This document shows positions 12,294 to 23,657 of a stretch of 64,000 nucleotides of DNA, in pieces. The notes under the pieces were generated by a model that was given only the letters and a program-made list of their open reading frames with translations, was not told the DNA's origin and searched no databases. This DNA is from Ctenosaura bakeri (taxonomy: Eukaryota; Chordata; Lepidosauria; Squamata; Iguanidae), in assembly GCA_948474755.1 (NCBI GenBank), contig CAOLHI010000481.1, positions 930,001 through 994,000 of the forward strand, read 5' to 3'. Position numbers and translations under genes: made by a program. The number at the start of each line of letters is the position of its first letter. Within the stretch, counting starts at the first letter, position 1.

Positions 12294-12494
12294 GACCATT
12301 TCTGCATTACACTGTTACAGTGCTATTATTCCACTTTCAACATCCTATGGAATCCTGGGGTTTGAAGGTTAGAGAGAGGCCTTTAGAATTCTCAGCCAGA
12401 GAACTCTTTGGCCTCAGGAAACTACAAACCCCAGAATTCCAACGGATTTGAAAGTGGAATCATAGCACTGTAACAGTGTAGTGAGGAAATGACC
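12294..12494. mobile_element. PAL element, 201 bp, imperfect arms
   Basis: GACCATTTCTGCATTACACT to AGTGTAGTGAGGAAATGACC with internal GCCAGAGAACTCTTTGGCCT. Flanks are TAA and TTA, possibly a mutated 3-bp duplication. This long-loop form is the older subtype. Confidence 0.82.
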
Positions 12495-12544
12495 TTAGAA
12501 TTTATTTTTCCCTGTTATTTTTTGAAGAAGATATCTTTCAAGTT

Positions 12545-13066
12545 AAATACAGAATGACATACCCCCCAGAGGAAAACCAGGACGCATGTGGCCAAGCAAT
12601 ATCAAAGTATGATCAAGATGGTAAAAATGAATAATAGGAAAGAACACACTACCTAAGAGGGGCTGCAGCAGTTTGCTTTCACCTGAGTCAACAAACATTT
12701 CCGCACGACACTTTTATAGCGCGATGATTTCACTTTCAACCTCCCATGGAATCCTGGGGTTTGCAGTTTGGGGAGGGGCCAGCCAGCCCCTCCCAGAATT
12801 GCAAACCCCAGGATTCCATAGGAGGTTGAAAGTGGAATCATCGCGCTATAAGAGTGTCGTGCGGAAATGGCCCACAAGGAAGCAAAAGATTCTGCCCTCT
12901 CTTCTCTTCCCCAGCTAATTGAATACAAACTACTTTTGCACTTTGAACTCAGTCTGCTGCAATGGATGTATGCTGTGGATGAAGGGGGAAAGTGGGCAGA
13001 GGAGGAAGAAACCGGGACAATTTGAAAGTGGCTGAAAAATTGGAGTGGTAAAGGATTAATCCCAAG
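12545..13066 (+). repeat. FAMX dispersed repeat, split by PAL
   Basis: ACATACCCCCCAGAGGAAAA, then GCTGCAGCAGTTTGCTTTCA before the PAL; ACAAACTACTTTTGCACTTT and TGAAAAATTGGAGTGG after it. Part of a ~370 bp family with several copies here; no coding potential. Confidence 0.75.
12693..12872. mobile_element. PAL element inserted in a FAMX copy
   Basis: ACATTTCCGCACGACACTTT to AAAGTGTCGTGCGGAAAT-like arms (the right arm reads AGAGTGTCGTGCGGAAATGG). It splits the FAMX copy at 12545-13066. Overlapping frames on both strands are a by-product of the palindrome. Confidence 0.85.
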
Positions 13067-13076
13067 CGGCAACATT

Positions 13077-13256
13077 GTGTTGTGGTTTGAGTGTTGGACT
13101 ACAATCCTGGAGACCAGGGTTTTGATTCTCTGCTTGGCCATGGAAACCCATGGTGTCCTTGGGCGCATCACATGCTCTCAGCCCCAGAAAACCCCATAAT
13201 AGTTTGCCTTAAGTTGCCATAAATTGGAAACAACTTGAAGGCACACAGCAACAACA
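13077..13256 (+). repeat. SINE-B
   Basis: TGTGGTTTGAGTGTTGGACT head, GGCCATGGAAACCCATGGTG, and AACAACTTGAAGGCACACAG tail. Confidence 0.84.
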
Positions 13257-14270
13257 TGAGAATTAATCCGGGCTGACCTTGTCAAGTATAAGACAAAACA
13301 ATTACAGTCAGAAGAAGCAAGCAAATCTGCTGGAAACCACAAACGACCCCTACCAAAGAAAACCAACATTTTGACGAACAGCTTAAAAACCATAAACCTT
13401 TCTCAAATAAACGTGTTTTTGCTTAATGGCAGAAGTACATGAAAGCTGGGGCTGGGCTGGCTTCCCTTAGCATGGGACTTTCAAGGTGTGGGAACTACCA
13501 CCAAAAAGACCCTCTTATGTCAGTTCCCACCAAATGTACCTCAAGTAGTGGCAGGACAGAGAGGGTCTCTTCTGCAGGATCTGGTACTGATATTTACAGC
13601 AGGGAATGTACACATATGTGATGTTGTATCATGTTTCCTCCCCCCCCCGCACAGACTCCTATATCCTCATAAAAAGAGGACAACTGTGTGCCTATGGTTT
13701 GGGGCTGAAATTAAAGCATTTCGTGGCCATTTTTATCTTCCAGAGTAGTCTGCCTATCTGTTCCTTTATTTCCCATCCATAATTTTGTGCCATTGCTTCC
13801 ATGTACTTAAGCACCTTTGGCAAAGTGAATTGTATTCATCCATGTGTGTGTGAGACTGATGTGAAGGGAACCATTGCGCACATCCAAAATTTCTCTGAAA
13901 CCCAAAGTAGCAAGAAGCTGCCCACAGCTTTATGAGGAACAGAGAGTGCTGAAATTTAACAGAAGACAGCAAGGAATAGAATAAGAATGAAAATTGAATC
14001 CAACATGAGTACCTGTGGAAATGCACCTACTCTTAAATTGTGCCTGGAGCTTGAAATGTAGAAGGGTCCCTCTAGTGGACTGTGGGTCAAAATTCTCTTC
14101 CACTCTAAATAAAAATAATTAAGGAAAAGATTTTAGCACAGATTCAGGACTGGAGAAGCAGCACTAAGACTAGGGCTGAAATCTTTCCACATAGGCCATT
14201 TCCCAAAGTGAAAGGCACCTCATCATGAGACTGCTGTCCACTTTTCAGGGGGAAGGGGAGAAAAGCGGAA
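13257..14270. other. No gene seen
   Basis: Short frames only. I recognise no repeat family apart from a possible copy shared with 17455-17570: ATTGCTTCCATGTACTTAA with GGCAAAGTGAAT or GCAAAAGGAAT, and a CATGTGTGTG/GTATGTGTAT segment. Confidence 0.5.
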
Positions 14271-15165
14271 TATAGAATCACAGAGTTTGAAGAGACCCCA
14301 GGGCCCGTCCAGTCCAACCCTCCGCCATGCAGGAACCCACATCAAAGCACTCCCAACAGATGGCCACCCAGCCTCTCCTTAAAAACCTCCAAAGAAGGAG
14401 ACTTCACTACACTCTGAGGCAGCAGATTCCACTGCCAGATAGCTCTGACTGTCAGGAAGTTTTTCATGAAGTTTAAGTGGAATCTCTTTTCCTGCAGTTT
14501 GAATCCATTGCTCCTTGTCCTAGTCTCTGGAGCAGTGGAAAACAAGCTTGCTCCCTCCTTGACATGACATCCCTTCAAATATTTAAAAAATGACTATCAT
14601 ATTCCCTCTTAACCTTCTATTCTCCAGGCTAAACATATCCAGCTCCCTGCTCCTCATAGGGCATGGCTTCCAGACCCTTCACCATTTTGGTCGCCCTCCT
14701 CTGGACTTGCTCCAGCATGTCAATATCCTTCTTGAAATGAGGTGCCCAAAACTGGACACAGTATTCCAGATAGGTTTAACCAAAGCAGAATAGAGTGGTA
14801 CAATTACCTCCCGTGATGTAGACAACATATTCCTATTGATGCAACCAATAATCACATTGGCTTTCTTGGCTGCCGCATCACACTGCTGACTCATGTTCAA
14901 CTTGTGGTTCACCAAGAGTCCTAGATCCCTTTCACACCTACGGTTATCTAGCCACGTGTCCCCCATCCTATATTTGTGTATTCCATTTTTTCTGCCTAGA
15001 TGTAGGACCTTATATTCCTCTCTCTTGAAACTCATTTTGTTAGCTTTGGCCCAGCTCTGTAATCTGTCAAGGTCATTTTGAATTTTCATCCTATCCTCTG
15101 GGGTATATAAATATGAGTCCCCCGTCCTCCCTCCAACACTGCTAAAAAGAATTGTGTGCACAATT
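14271..15165 (-). mobile_element. CR1 LINE 3' fragment, about 0.9 kb
   Basis: Minus-strand frames encode LQSWAKANKMSFKREEYKVL, HLGRKNGIHKYRMGDTWLDN, KLNMSQQCDAAAKKANVIIG and, nearer the 3' end, [20 protein letters not shown]. It is the longest CR1 copy here, reaching the segment just after the reverse transcriptase core. Broken by frameshifts. Confidence 0.92.
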
Positions 15166-15462
15166 TTGATCAGAGAAATGGTAAGTGGGATATATTTAAC
15201 ACAGACTGGGAGCTAAACCTTGCTACATGTGCCCTTTCCCAAACCAAAACCCCCATTTTAAATAGAGGATCGGATAACAGTGGATAACAAATCTCCTCTA
15301 TTATGTGGGTTGTTGTCATGATACATTGTCATTATAACATTCCACGATTAAAACTGAAAACGATTCCTGTACCTTTAATGATTGTGTAAAAGCTGGAATT
15401 TCAGCAGGCGTTCCTTGTTATGTGACAAGCAACACTGACTGAACTTGCCTCTAAAAGACTGT

Positions 15463-15664
15463 GGGCATTTCCACGCTACGCTATTAATAGTGCTCTTGTT
15501 CTACTTTCAACACCCTCTGGAATTCTAGGGTTTGTTGTTTACTGAGGCCAAAGCGCTCTCTGGCTGGGAATTCTAAGGGCCCTCCCTAAACTGCAGACCC
15601 CAGGATTCCGTAGGATGTTGAAAGTGAAATAATAGCACTATGACAGGATAGTGTGGAAATACCC
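15463..15664. mobile_element. PAL element, long-loop subtype
   Basis: GGGCATTTCCACGCTACGCT left and ACAGGATAGTGTGGAAATAC right, with ACTGAGGCCAAAGCGCTCTC and CCTCCCTAAACTGCAGACCC inside. Confidence 0.8.
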
Positions 15665-16147
15665 TGTATCTCCCTACAAAAGCCAGCATGAGCTATAAGA
15701 TCTGCAAAGTAGGGCTCTCTCTGGTCCCACCCAGGCACATTTGGTGAGGGCACAGGACATGGCTACCCCCTGGCTGTGGAACCTCCTTCCACAGGAATTC
15801 TGTTTGGCTCCCTCTCTGCTTTCTTTCTGCCAGAAGAGGAAATACTTTTTTAAAAAAAATCAGGCAGGTCTTAAATTTTTTAAGACCTTTTAAAATTATA
15901 CTAGCATACATACTCGGCATTGCCCTGGATTTTATTTTCTCATCGGTAATACTTGTTGAAAGATCCCGTGTCTCTAATTCCCCAAACTGTCTTGTCCAGT
16001 ATCTGTAACTTTTCCCCAGATTCCCCAATCCAGTCTGTATTCAGAGTTGTTAACATACAGAGGTTGGGTTCCTAAAGGAATATACTGCCCTCCTCCTTGC
16101 TGCTAGGCCTCATCTCCATAGCAAGTGGCCTATTCAAGACAGACACA

Positions 16148-16232
16148 GTTGAATGAGGCCCAAGAGCTCTCTGGCTGAGAATTCTAAAGGTCCCTCCCTA
16201 AACTGCAAACTCCAGGATTCCATAGAATCTTC
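16148..16232. mobile_element. Partial PAL element
   Basis: AGGCCCAAGAGCTCTCTGGC to CCAGGATTCCATAGAATCTT is the interior and part of one arm; the ends are missing. Confidence 0.65.
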
Positions 16233-16321
16233 GTAGGTAGCCACTTATATGAGGTCTTCACCTGACACAGACAAACAAACTTTGACTTTTATATGTTAGA
16301 TAGCAATAGTACATGTGAAAC

Positions 16322-16513
16322 GAGCCAGCATGGTGTAGTGGTTTGAGCATTGGTCTACAACCCTGGAGACCAGGGTTTGATTCCCAGCTTGGCCATGGAA
16401 ACCCACTGGGTGACCTTGGGTTTATCACACATTCTCAGCCCCAGAAAACTCCATGATAGTTTTGCTTTAGGGTTTCCATAAGCTGAACGACTTGAAGGCA
16501 CACAACAACAACT
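16322..16513 (+). repeat. SINE-B, representative copy
   Basis: GCCAGCATGGTGTAGTGGTT head, B-box-like GGGTTTGATTCCC, CCACTGGGTGACCTTGGGTT, and GACTTGAAGGCACACAACAA tail. The tRNA-like head with a (CAA)n tail marks it as a polymerase III retroposon. Confidence 0.87.
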
Positions 16514-16539
16514 GCATGCAAAGTGCTGCCATTTATTTT

Positions 16540-16740
16540 GTCTTTTTAATCTTTTATTGTAAAATAGGTTTTAAATGTATTTTAACTATGATCTTTAATG
16601 ACAACATTATTTTTTTTAAAAAATCTGTAAAATAAGGTTTTAACTTAATCTTGTTTTTAAATGTTTCTGTACGCTGCCTTGGATCTCATCCCAGGAGAAA
16701 GGGATGACACACATTCAATAAATGAAGAAATAAATTAAAA
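16540..16740 (+). repeat. L2-like LINE 3' end
   Basis: TCTGTACGCTGCCTTGGATC, CCCAGGAGAAAGGGATGACA and CAATAAATGAAGAAATAAAT match the GCCTTGGG..GAGAAAGG hairpin tail of L2 elements, preceded by T-rich sequence. Confidence 0.65.
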
Positions 16741-16849
16741 TCTGTCTCGGGATCCAAGTCATCAAGTTGGACTTGATTTATAGTGACCCTATCGAGACAC
16801 TTCCAAAAGACCCTATTATTAATGTCCCTGCTCAGGTCTTGGAAACTAA

Positions 16850-17051
16850 GGTCATTTTTGCACTACACTGTTATAGTGCTGTTATTCCATTTTCAACATC
16901 CTGTGGAATTCTGGGGTTTGTAGTTTACTGAGATCAAAGAGCTCTCTGGCTGAAAATTCTAAATGCTCTTATCTAAACTACAAACCCCAGGATCTCACAG
17001 GATGTTGAAAGAGGAATAATGGTATTATAACAGTGTAGGGCAGAAATGGCC
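16850..17051. mobile_element. PAL element, long-loop subtype
   Basis: GGTCATTTTTGCACTACACT to GTGTAGGGCAGAAATGGCC with the standard interior. The left flank is TAA and the right flank TGA. Confidence 0.8.
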
Positions 17052-17734
17052 TGAGGCCAACAGAGGTACCTATCGTTAATCACCTCCCAAACCTGAATTT
17101 TTACTTAATTTTTACATAGGCCACTTGCAATGGAGATGAGGCCTAGCAGCAAGGAGGAGGGCAGTGTATTCCTTTAGGAACCCAACCTCTGTGTGTTAAT
17201 AACTCTGAATACAGACTGGATTGGAGACTCTGGGGAAAAGTTACAGATACTGGACAAGACCGTTTGGGGAATTAGAGGCACAGGATCTCTCTTCCAAACA
17301 AGAGGTGGATAAAGGACAGGCACCTGCTCAAAGGTCTGTTATACATTGAAGTTACAGCAGCCCAATCTCAGATCCAATTTGGCAACCCCATATAACCTAA
17401 AGTAAGTTGATATTTTTGTTCCCACTTTTCAGGAAAAGGGAATGTCAGCAATACCTGCCATTGCTTCCATGTACTTAACCACCTTCTGCAAAAGGAATCA
17501 TATTTGTCAGTATGTGTATGAACGATGTGAGGGGAATTGCTGCACTTCCTTCTTCTGCACAAACTGTCAATGATACAGGAGCTCCGTCCCATGTTCCACC
17601 TGGCAAACCCAGCAGAGGCCTCATCCACCATTGGAATGCACCACCCTTGATAACTCTGGAATGGAATTTGGCTCTCAGGCTGAAAAAAGTGCCCCACCCA
17701 AGTTCTTACTGTCATTACTGTCTTCAAGATGACT

Positions 17735-17937
17735 CTGGCTAATGCCGGCCCTCTCAGAGGGCTTTCATGGCAAAACTTCTTTAGAAGTGGCTTGCCACCG
17801 CATTCTTGTGAGGCTGAGAGAGCATAATTTGCCCAGGGTCAGCCCATGGGTTTCTATGGCTGAGTGGAGATTCGAACCCTGGTCTCCCAGAGTCCTAGTC
17901 CAATACTCAGACCACAAATACGGTGCTGGCTTTCTCC
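17735..17937 (-). repeat. SINE-B, tail truncated
   Basis: TAATTTGCCCAGGGTCAGCC, GGGTTTCTATGGCTGAGTGG, GATTCGAACCCTGGTCTCCC and CAATACTCAGACCAC reversed. Confidence 0.8.
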
Positions 17938-18212
17938 GTTAGAACCATGGTTCTAAAGGAGATTTTTCATTCAGGAATTAATTCTTTTATATAATGTAAA
18001 AGTAAGATCTTCAAGGTGAAATAATACCCAGTTTAACATGCGGTCATACGAGGATGTTTCAGTTGTTTCCATTGTTTACATGTACCACTAGAGGGTAGTA
18101 CATACCAGTTTAAATGATTCCCTTGTTAAATTTAAACTTCAGACACAAGGTGGAGATTGCAAACTGGAAGAATCATCTTTAGGTATGATGATGCCAGGTT
18201 ACATGAATCTAT

Positions 18213-18392
18213 GGCCTTTTCCGCACTAGCCTGTTATAGCGCGATGATTCCACTTTCAACATCCTATGGAATCCTGGGGTTTGCAGGTTCAGGAGGGGCC
18301 GCCCAGCCCCTCCCGAAACTGCAAACCCCAGGATTCCATAGGATGTTGAAAGTGGAATCATCACGCTATAACAGGCTAGTGCAGAAAAGGCC
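18213..18392. mobile_element. PAL foldback element, 180 bp, near-perfect palindrome
   Basis: GGCCTTTTCCGCACTAGCCT to AGGCTAGTGCAGAAAAGGCC; the arms differ at only a few positions. Both strands give long overlapping frames with the same SYGILGFA peptide, a direct effect of the palindrome. Confidence 0.88.
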
Positions 18393-20501
18393 TGTAACTG
18401 GAGTAAATGTGATGACCATAGATGGATGACTATGGGTGGTGGAGGCGAGAGGCATTTCAATTTTTGTTCTGAAGGGAACTCTACACTGATATGTTTGTCA
18501 GGGGGTAAGAATTAGAAATTTTAAAAAACTTCAATATAGATCCTTGAAGAAGAGGATAATGTGGAAAGGCATCTGGCCTTAGTTTCATTAAAGATTTATT
18601 TAGATCAATGATCATCAATTTTCCTCTAGTTAAAGAGTCATATTATAGAATTGTGTGGCCTATGTTATTTATTATACAAGAACTATTGATTGTTTGGTAG
18701 ATCTACCATAAACTTTTCAAAATATGCCTATTATATTTATATATGTTATATTGATTATAGCACATTTAGTTTACTTATTTATTTCCTGACTTTGTTTACT
18801 TGCTCTTTGCTAATCCTGTGAATCAGGTCCTATATTCTGTTGTGCTTTATCAGATCAGATACCAGAAGGGAGATAGAATCAGTAAGTTCCTCCCTCCTCA
18901 AATCCCAAATTTCTAGCAAAAACTCAACGCAGCAATCTGACCATTGCTTTAGGGGAAGCACAGTGGCTCCTATGCTGGAAATTGGCTTGTTACTAACTCC
19001 TGCTTCAAAGCAACACAGAGCATTAGGCAGAGTAAGGCTGCTGCCTTAAGCAGCAGGTTAGTAGCATGGAAAGACATGTTTTATTTGCTATTATTGGGAG
19101 TGGTGGTGGTTTCCAATCAGGAAAATGCAGGGAGAGCTATGTAGCTGACTTTGAATACTACATGCCTTGACTTGGGTTGGTAAGGGTCCATCATTTGCTT
19201 CTGTGCCTCAGGCTGCAAAATGGCTTAGACAGCCTTGCCATTTAAAGCAGCAGGCTAAGCAAAACAGTATGGCATTTTTTTCTTCATTAAATATGCTGGC
19301 TAGGGCTGCTGGGAGTTGCAATCATGGTTCTTACCCTGCCATACAGTTGTAATGTCTTTATTGCTATCACAGCAAGGCTAAGATCTCCACATGCTCTTCT
19401 TTTCCATGTTTATCAAAGATAATCTTTATTTTCTGAGACAGGCAAAGAATCTTTCTACAGAAATCCCGGAACTGTGATGGGGGCAAGGGCAGCTACCGAG
19501 TGACCTGCAATAAAGGCTTTGGCCAAGGCTTTACCTCTGAGGCTCACCCCATTTGATTCCCCCTACTTCTAAGCAGAGGAATATGAAAATTTGTTCATCT
19601 CATTCTCCTGGTTCTTCTCCGAATCTCATTTCCAGTTTTTCCTCATTTCCATAGTGAATTGCAATACTCTTCCTTCCTGCATAAAAATTAATGTGTATTT
19701 TTTTTTGCTTTACATTTCCCCCCCCAAATGAGCACATTTTTTAATGTGTTTTTTTAATGTATGCATTTTCCCACACATTTTTCCTACTGAGTAAAAGTGT
19801 CTGTGCACGTTTTTTTCCCGTGTACACATTTTAGTCATGCATATAACTCAAATGTATACCTGCTTGGTATGTATTTTTTCTTCCTCCAAAGCACACTGCA
19901 AACTCTATGTGGATTTTTGCGGCAAAATGTACGCTGCTCCATTGCTAGTCTCGGGAGGTGTGAAATGGATATTTCTATGCATCTGTGTGTCATCCCTCGT
20001 AGAGGATAGTTCTCAGTCAAAGCCTCAGTTGCTGCTGTTCACACTGGAAGGTAAGTGTATTTATGTTTATTGACAAGCTCTTTGCCCTGTCATAAACTGA
20101 GAAAGCCAATGTAACTGGTCCTTAACCATCACCCTGCAGATGATGCCACTATTCAACAAGTATTGTTGAGACTTAAGATTGGATACCAAACAAATCTTGG
20201 ATGGGAGCTACGTTGTAGTGATCAAGTTTGAAATGCAGTTGCTTGTTACATTTACCAAAGCCAAGCTCATGTAGTCAAACCTGAAAACCCAAGAAGTTGT
20301 CTTGATTGACATCTTTAAATGTGTGCATGTGATTGCCAGTCCCTAACAAAATTAGCTAAGTTCCCGTTAACTGAATGGGTTTAATCAATACTAATGTAAT
20401 TGATCCAATACGTTTACTCTGGCTGGAACTAATAATTTAGGCCTTTGTGTAGACGACACATAGAGTATCCATAGCCTTAACATTTCACAGGTGAAAACTA
20501 G
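18393..20501. other. No gene seen in about 2.1 kb
   Basis: AT-rich sequence. 19680-19870 has recurring AATGTGTATTTTT, ACACATTTTT and TGCATTTT motifs similar in style to the cluster at 36620. Frames such as 19837-20073 show no recognisable family. Confidence 0.55.
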
Positions 20502-20704
20502 GATCATTTCTACACTACACTGTCATAGTGCTATTATTCCACTTGCAACATCCTATGGAATCCTGGGATTTGCAGTTTAGAGAGGGAGCATTTAGAGTTC
20601 TCAGCCAGAGAGCTCTTTGGCCACAGTAAACTACAAAACCCAGAATTCCACAGGATGCTGAAAGTGGAATCAGAGCACTATAACAGTGTAGTGCAGAAAT
20701 GACC
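20502..20704. mobile_element. PAL element with TAG duplication
   Basis: GATCATTTCTACACTACACT to AGTGTAGTGCAGAAATGACC, flanked by TAG (20499-20501 and 20705-20707). It sits at the left end of the FAMX copy at 20705. Confidence 0.84.
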
Positions 20705-21050
20705 TAGGATACATGGGGCCAAACAACATCAGAATGTGTTGAAGATGGCAAAAGTTATCAGTGTGGAAGACCATACAAGCTAGGAGAGACTGCTGTAGTT
20801 TGCTTTTCCCTGAATTTACAGCGAAGGGTTGGATTTCACCCCACTCCTCTCCTCTCCCCACTGCTAAGTTAAATGAGTATAAACTACTTTGGTAGTTTAC
20901 TTTCAGTTTACAGCAACTGAAGTAAGCAGAGGAAAAGGGGGAGAGTGGGACAAAGAGAGAGAAACTAGGACATTTTAAAAGTAGCTGAAAAAGTGGGATA
21001 ACAGAGGATTAATTGGGACTGTCCTTGCCAAATTGGGACTGTTGGAAGGT
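20705..21050 (+). repeat. FAMX dispersed repeat
   Basis: AAGATGGCAAAAGTTATCAG, TGTAGTTTGCTTTTCCCTGA, ACAGCAACTGAAGTAAGCAG and TTGGGACTGTTGGAAGGTAT in family order. The left end was altered by the PAL insertion. Confidence 0.75.
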
Positions 21051-22311
21051 ATGCAGCATCTCAAGATTCCCTATGAGTTTCTCCTGCAGATCGACTCAGA
21101 GGGAACGGAGAAGTCTGAGAAGGGTGGCACACAATGTTGTTATTCCTGCTGAGCAGAAATTCTTGTTGCTTCAACCCCATGAGTCCAGAGGGTGGACCCA
21201 GGTCAGCTCAAATCAAACTTTCAGCCTGATTTATAACCAAATCTGTGAACATAACACATTCTCCCCTACTGCATTGTGGATATTGTTCAGCAGGCGGCAC
21301 TGTTGGTAATCCTGTAATTCTGATTGGTGCTGGATTGTTTTGCGGGAGTGAAAGAGAATGTCGCTTTATACTTGTTATTAAATCATGGTTAGTGTGTGAA
21401 CCTTGCAATTTTATGAAGCCTACAAAAAGGATGAGTGGAACAGGGTCTTCTTCACAGAGGGGAGCTGCTGATGCTTTGTGTTGCCTGAAACAGGAGAGAA
21501 ACGTACAGAGAAAACGATAACCATCCAAAGTAGGAGGATAATTTACAAAGGTAAGTTCTTTGCATATGAGGTGCTGGGAATCTATCATGCACAGGGATTG
21601 ATTGAAAAGTTCTGAAGTTGGAATCAGACCTTGAATTTCATCACATGTATTCACTGAGTTGACTTGGCAACTTTATGGAACAGCTCCAGAGGCAAGAATG
21701 AAATCCTGGAGTTGCAGGTTATCTGCAGACTATAAACATCTAGCATCAGCCCACAGGCTGAGCTGGGGGTGGGGGATTCACCCCTTGCTTGGATCAAGGG
21801 AAGTTGCTCCAAATACCTTTTATTTCCTAATTTTGCTGTTATTTTCCCTTTTTTTTACTGATGGGATTTTGGGTACAACCTCACATATCATCCTTTCCTT
21901 TCTTCCCCAGCAGAATTTTCTTGTTCCATGCTCTTACTCTTTCTTCTACCATCTGTTTGTGTCTATCTTTCATGGCTTGTACTTTCGCTGGCTGTTTTGT
22001 GATTGCATTTCATAGTCTATTCATTTTAAAATGGTCTGGATGGACACTTTGCCTTCTTCCCTCTGAGGCTGGAGTTGGACACAAAACAATGGTGGTCTCT
22101 CCTCTGAGAAACCAGGAACAAGAAGTGCATTGCTGCTTGCAGTCTGGCCGGGCATACCATGCTAGTTTTTGTTCACAGATAGTTCAAGGGTGGGTGGAGG
22201 TGTAGTAGATCCACAAAATTAATTTGGCCAAAGATGCATGTCAAATATAAAGAAAGGCAGGAGCAATGCCTCTCTCACATGATTCTACTTCCAGGTGTTG
22301 AAAAACCAGAA
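21051..22311. other. No gene recognised; 148-codon minus frame present
   Basis: The minus-strand frame 21208-21654 (MNTCDEIQGLIPTSELFNQS) is the longest non-repeat frame in the first 23 kb, but I recognise no domain, signal peptide or splice context. Confidence 0.45.
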
Positions 22312-22385
22312 TTTAGTGGTTAAATGTTTACTTTATCTGCAAAAGGTCACATGTTGAATCCCTGAAATCTCCACAAGAGATCTCA
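22312..22385 (+). repeat. SINE-C fragment
   Basis: TTTAGTGGTTAAATGTTTAC and GCAAAAGGTCACATGTTGAA resemble the family head and B box. Confidence 0.5.
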
Positions 22386-22391
22386 GGTGAA

Positions 22392-22600
22392 CCAAGATGC
22401 TGTAGGGATTAGAGTGTTGGGCTCAGAGATCAAGATTCTTTTTCCAGGTGAGCCATGAAAACTAATTGAGTGACTTTGGACTTAGCTCATCAGATCCAGC
22501 TGCCCAATCTGTGTCACAGAGTTATTTGTGAGGATAAAGAGAGGCAGGAGAACCTGTCACCTTAAGCACTTGGAGGAAAAAATATGCTTAATAATATTGA
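22392..22600 (+). repeat. SINE-D
   Basis: ATGCTGTAGGGATTAGAGTG head, GTGAGCCATGAAAACTAATT, and TTATTTGTGAGGATAAAGAG, the body of a tRNA-derived SINE with an L2-like tail. Confidence 0.65.
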
Positions 22601-23542
22601 ATTTGAAATGTTTGTGGGGAAGCCTGACACCTGGTAGATATCGTATCTGTCAGAAGAAGTCATATTAGGCTAGTAGGACTAAGGGCTTGGCTCCATTTTA
22701 TATTAAGCAAGTTCATATGATCACCTTTAACTTTTGTTAAAACATTTCTTCTTTTTCAGTCCATCTCCAGCCTTGATTACCGCATGGTTGCTACTGTTCA
22801 TAGAAAGGTTTCTCTCTCATACAGAGTATTTTCAGTATTACATACAACCACTCTTGCAGCCAAGGGAAAAACTGAACTTGTTTTCCTGAACTCTTTTCAG
22901 GAATTAACGTACGGAGATGTTGGAGGAGAGAAGGCAAAAGAAGGCTGTTCCATATTGTTTATGTTTTTAATCTTTCAAAGTGGCATAAGATGCTAAAAGC
23001 AATATCCTTATATTTTGGTTATATTGTTGTATAATTTGTTCTAACATGCAGTGCTAGTTTGACCCCTATAAAATGCAAATACTAAGGACAAATTGAAGAA
23101 GGGGGCTAAAAGGGGAACTGCGATATTGTGTGTCTGTGTTACAATGTACTATCTACCTTTCAAAAACTTTATTTTAAACTGATTTGTTACTATGGTTCAA
23201 AATAACTTTGTTGATGATATTGAATAAGTATTTGGAAGGTTTTTACAATCTGTGAGATCTAGAAAGAGATAATGGCCAAAGTGAAAGACTTGGCTTGAAG
23301 AAACGCAGATTAAATTTTGCTTGGCAATGAAGGTGATTAAATGGTGTTGAGCCAGTCACTCTCTGTGAGGCTAGGCTTTCCTGGTCATTGTGAGGATAAA
23401 ATAGTGTGAGAAGAGATGTTCTCCAGGTACAGTTCCAAAGCTCCTGGGTACAAGACCAGAATGCAAATGTAATATTGTAGAGGCACTCATCACTTATTCT
23501 TCTTCTATCTTCTCTCCCTGCTTCTCCTGCTGTGTGATTTAG
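22601..23542. other. Immediate 5' flank of the KISS2 start exon
   Basis: Probably intron or 5' UTR sequence of KISS2, because the start exon opens with an acceptor. A second acceptor-like site (TTCTTCTTTTTCAG) at about 22747-22760 might mark another exon. No promoter was identified. Confidence 0.4.
23335..23425 (+). repeat. SINE-D fragment just upstream of KISS2
   Basis: TTGAGCCAGTCACTCTCTGT and CATTGTGAGGATAAAATAGT match the SINE-D body. Confidence 0.55.
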
Positions 23543-23545
23543 GAC

Positions 23546-23657
23546 ATGGTTAAGTTTTTGCTCTTATCTTTCTTCGTGGTGATCATTTCTCCAAATGGAA
23601 CTTTTGGAAAACCTGTTCATGGAGACTTCAGATCCATTCTCCAAGTTGATTTTTCAG
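23546..23657 (+). CDS. KISS2: KISS2 first coding exon (signal peptide)
   Basis: Encodes residues 1-37 plus the first base of codon 38. The exon itself appears to begin at 23543, after a pyrimidine-rich tract ending TGTGATTTAG, leaving only three untranslated bases before ATG. The donor at 23658 reads GTATGA after CAG. The encoded N-terminus is strongly hydrophobic, as expected of a secreted precursor, with a likely cleavage site near FG|KPVHG. Confidence 0.9.

Noticed and set aside
12653..13171. 172-codon minus-strand frame
   Set aside because: It runs through FAMX, a PAL palindrome and a SINE-B; no part resembles a protein family.
18157..18460. Matching SYGILGFA-type peptides on both strands
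   Set aside because: This is expected from reading the two arms of one palindrome and is not a duplicated gene.
21208..21654. 148-codon minus-strand frame as a gene
   Set aside because: No recognisable family, no splice sites or start context that support it, and several similar chance frames occur on the opposite strand.
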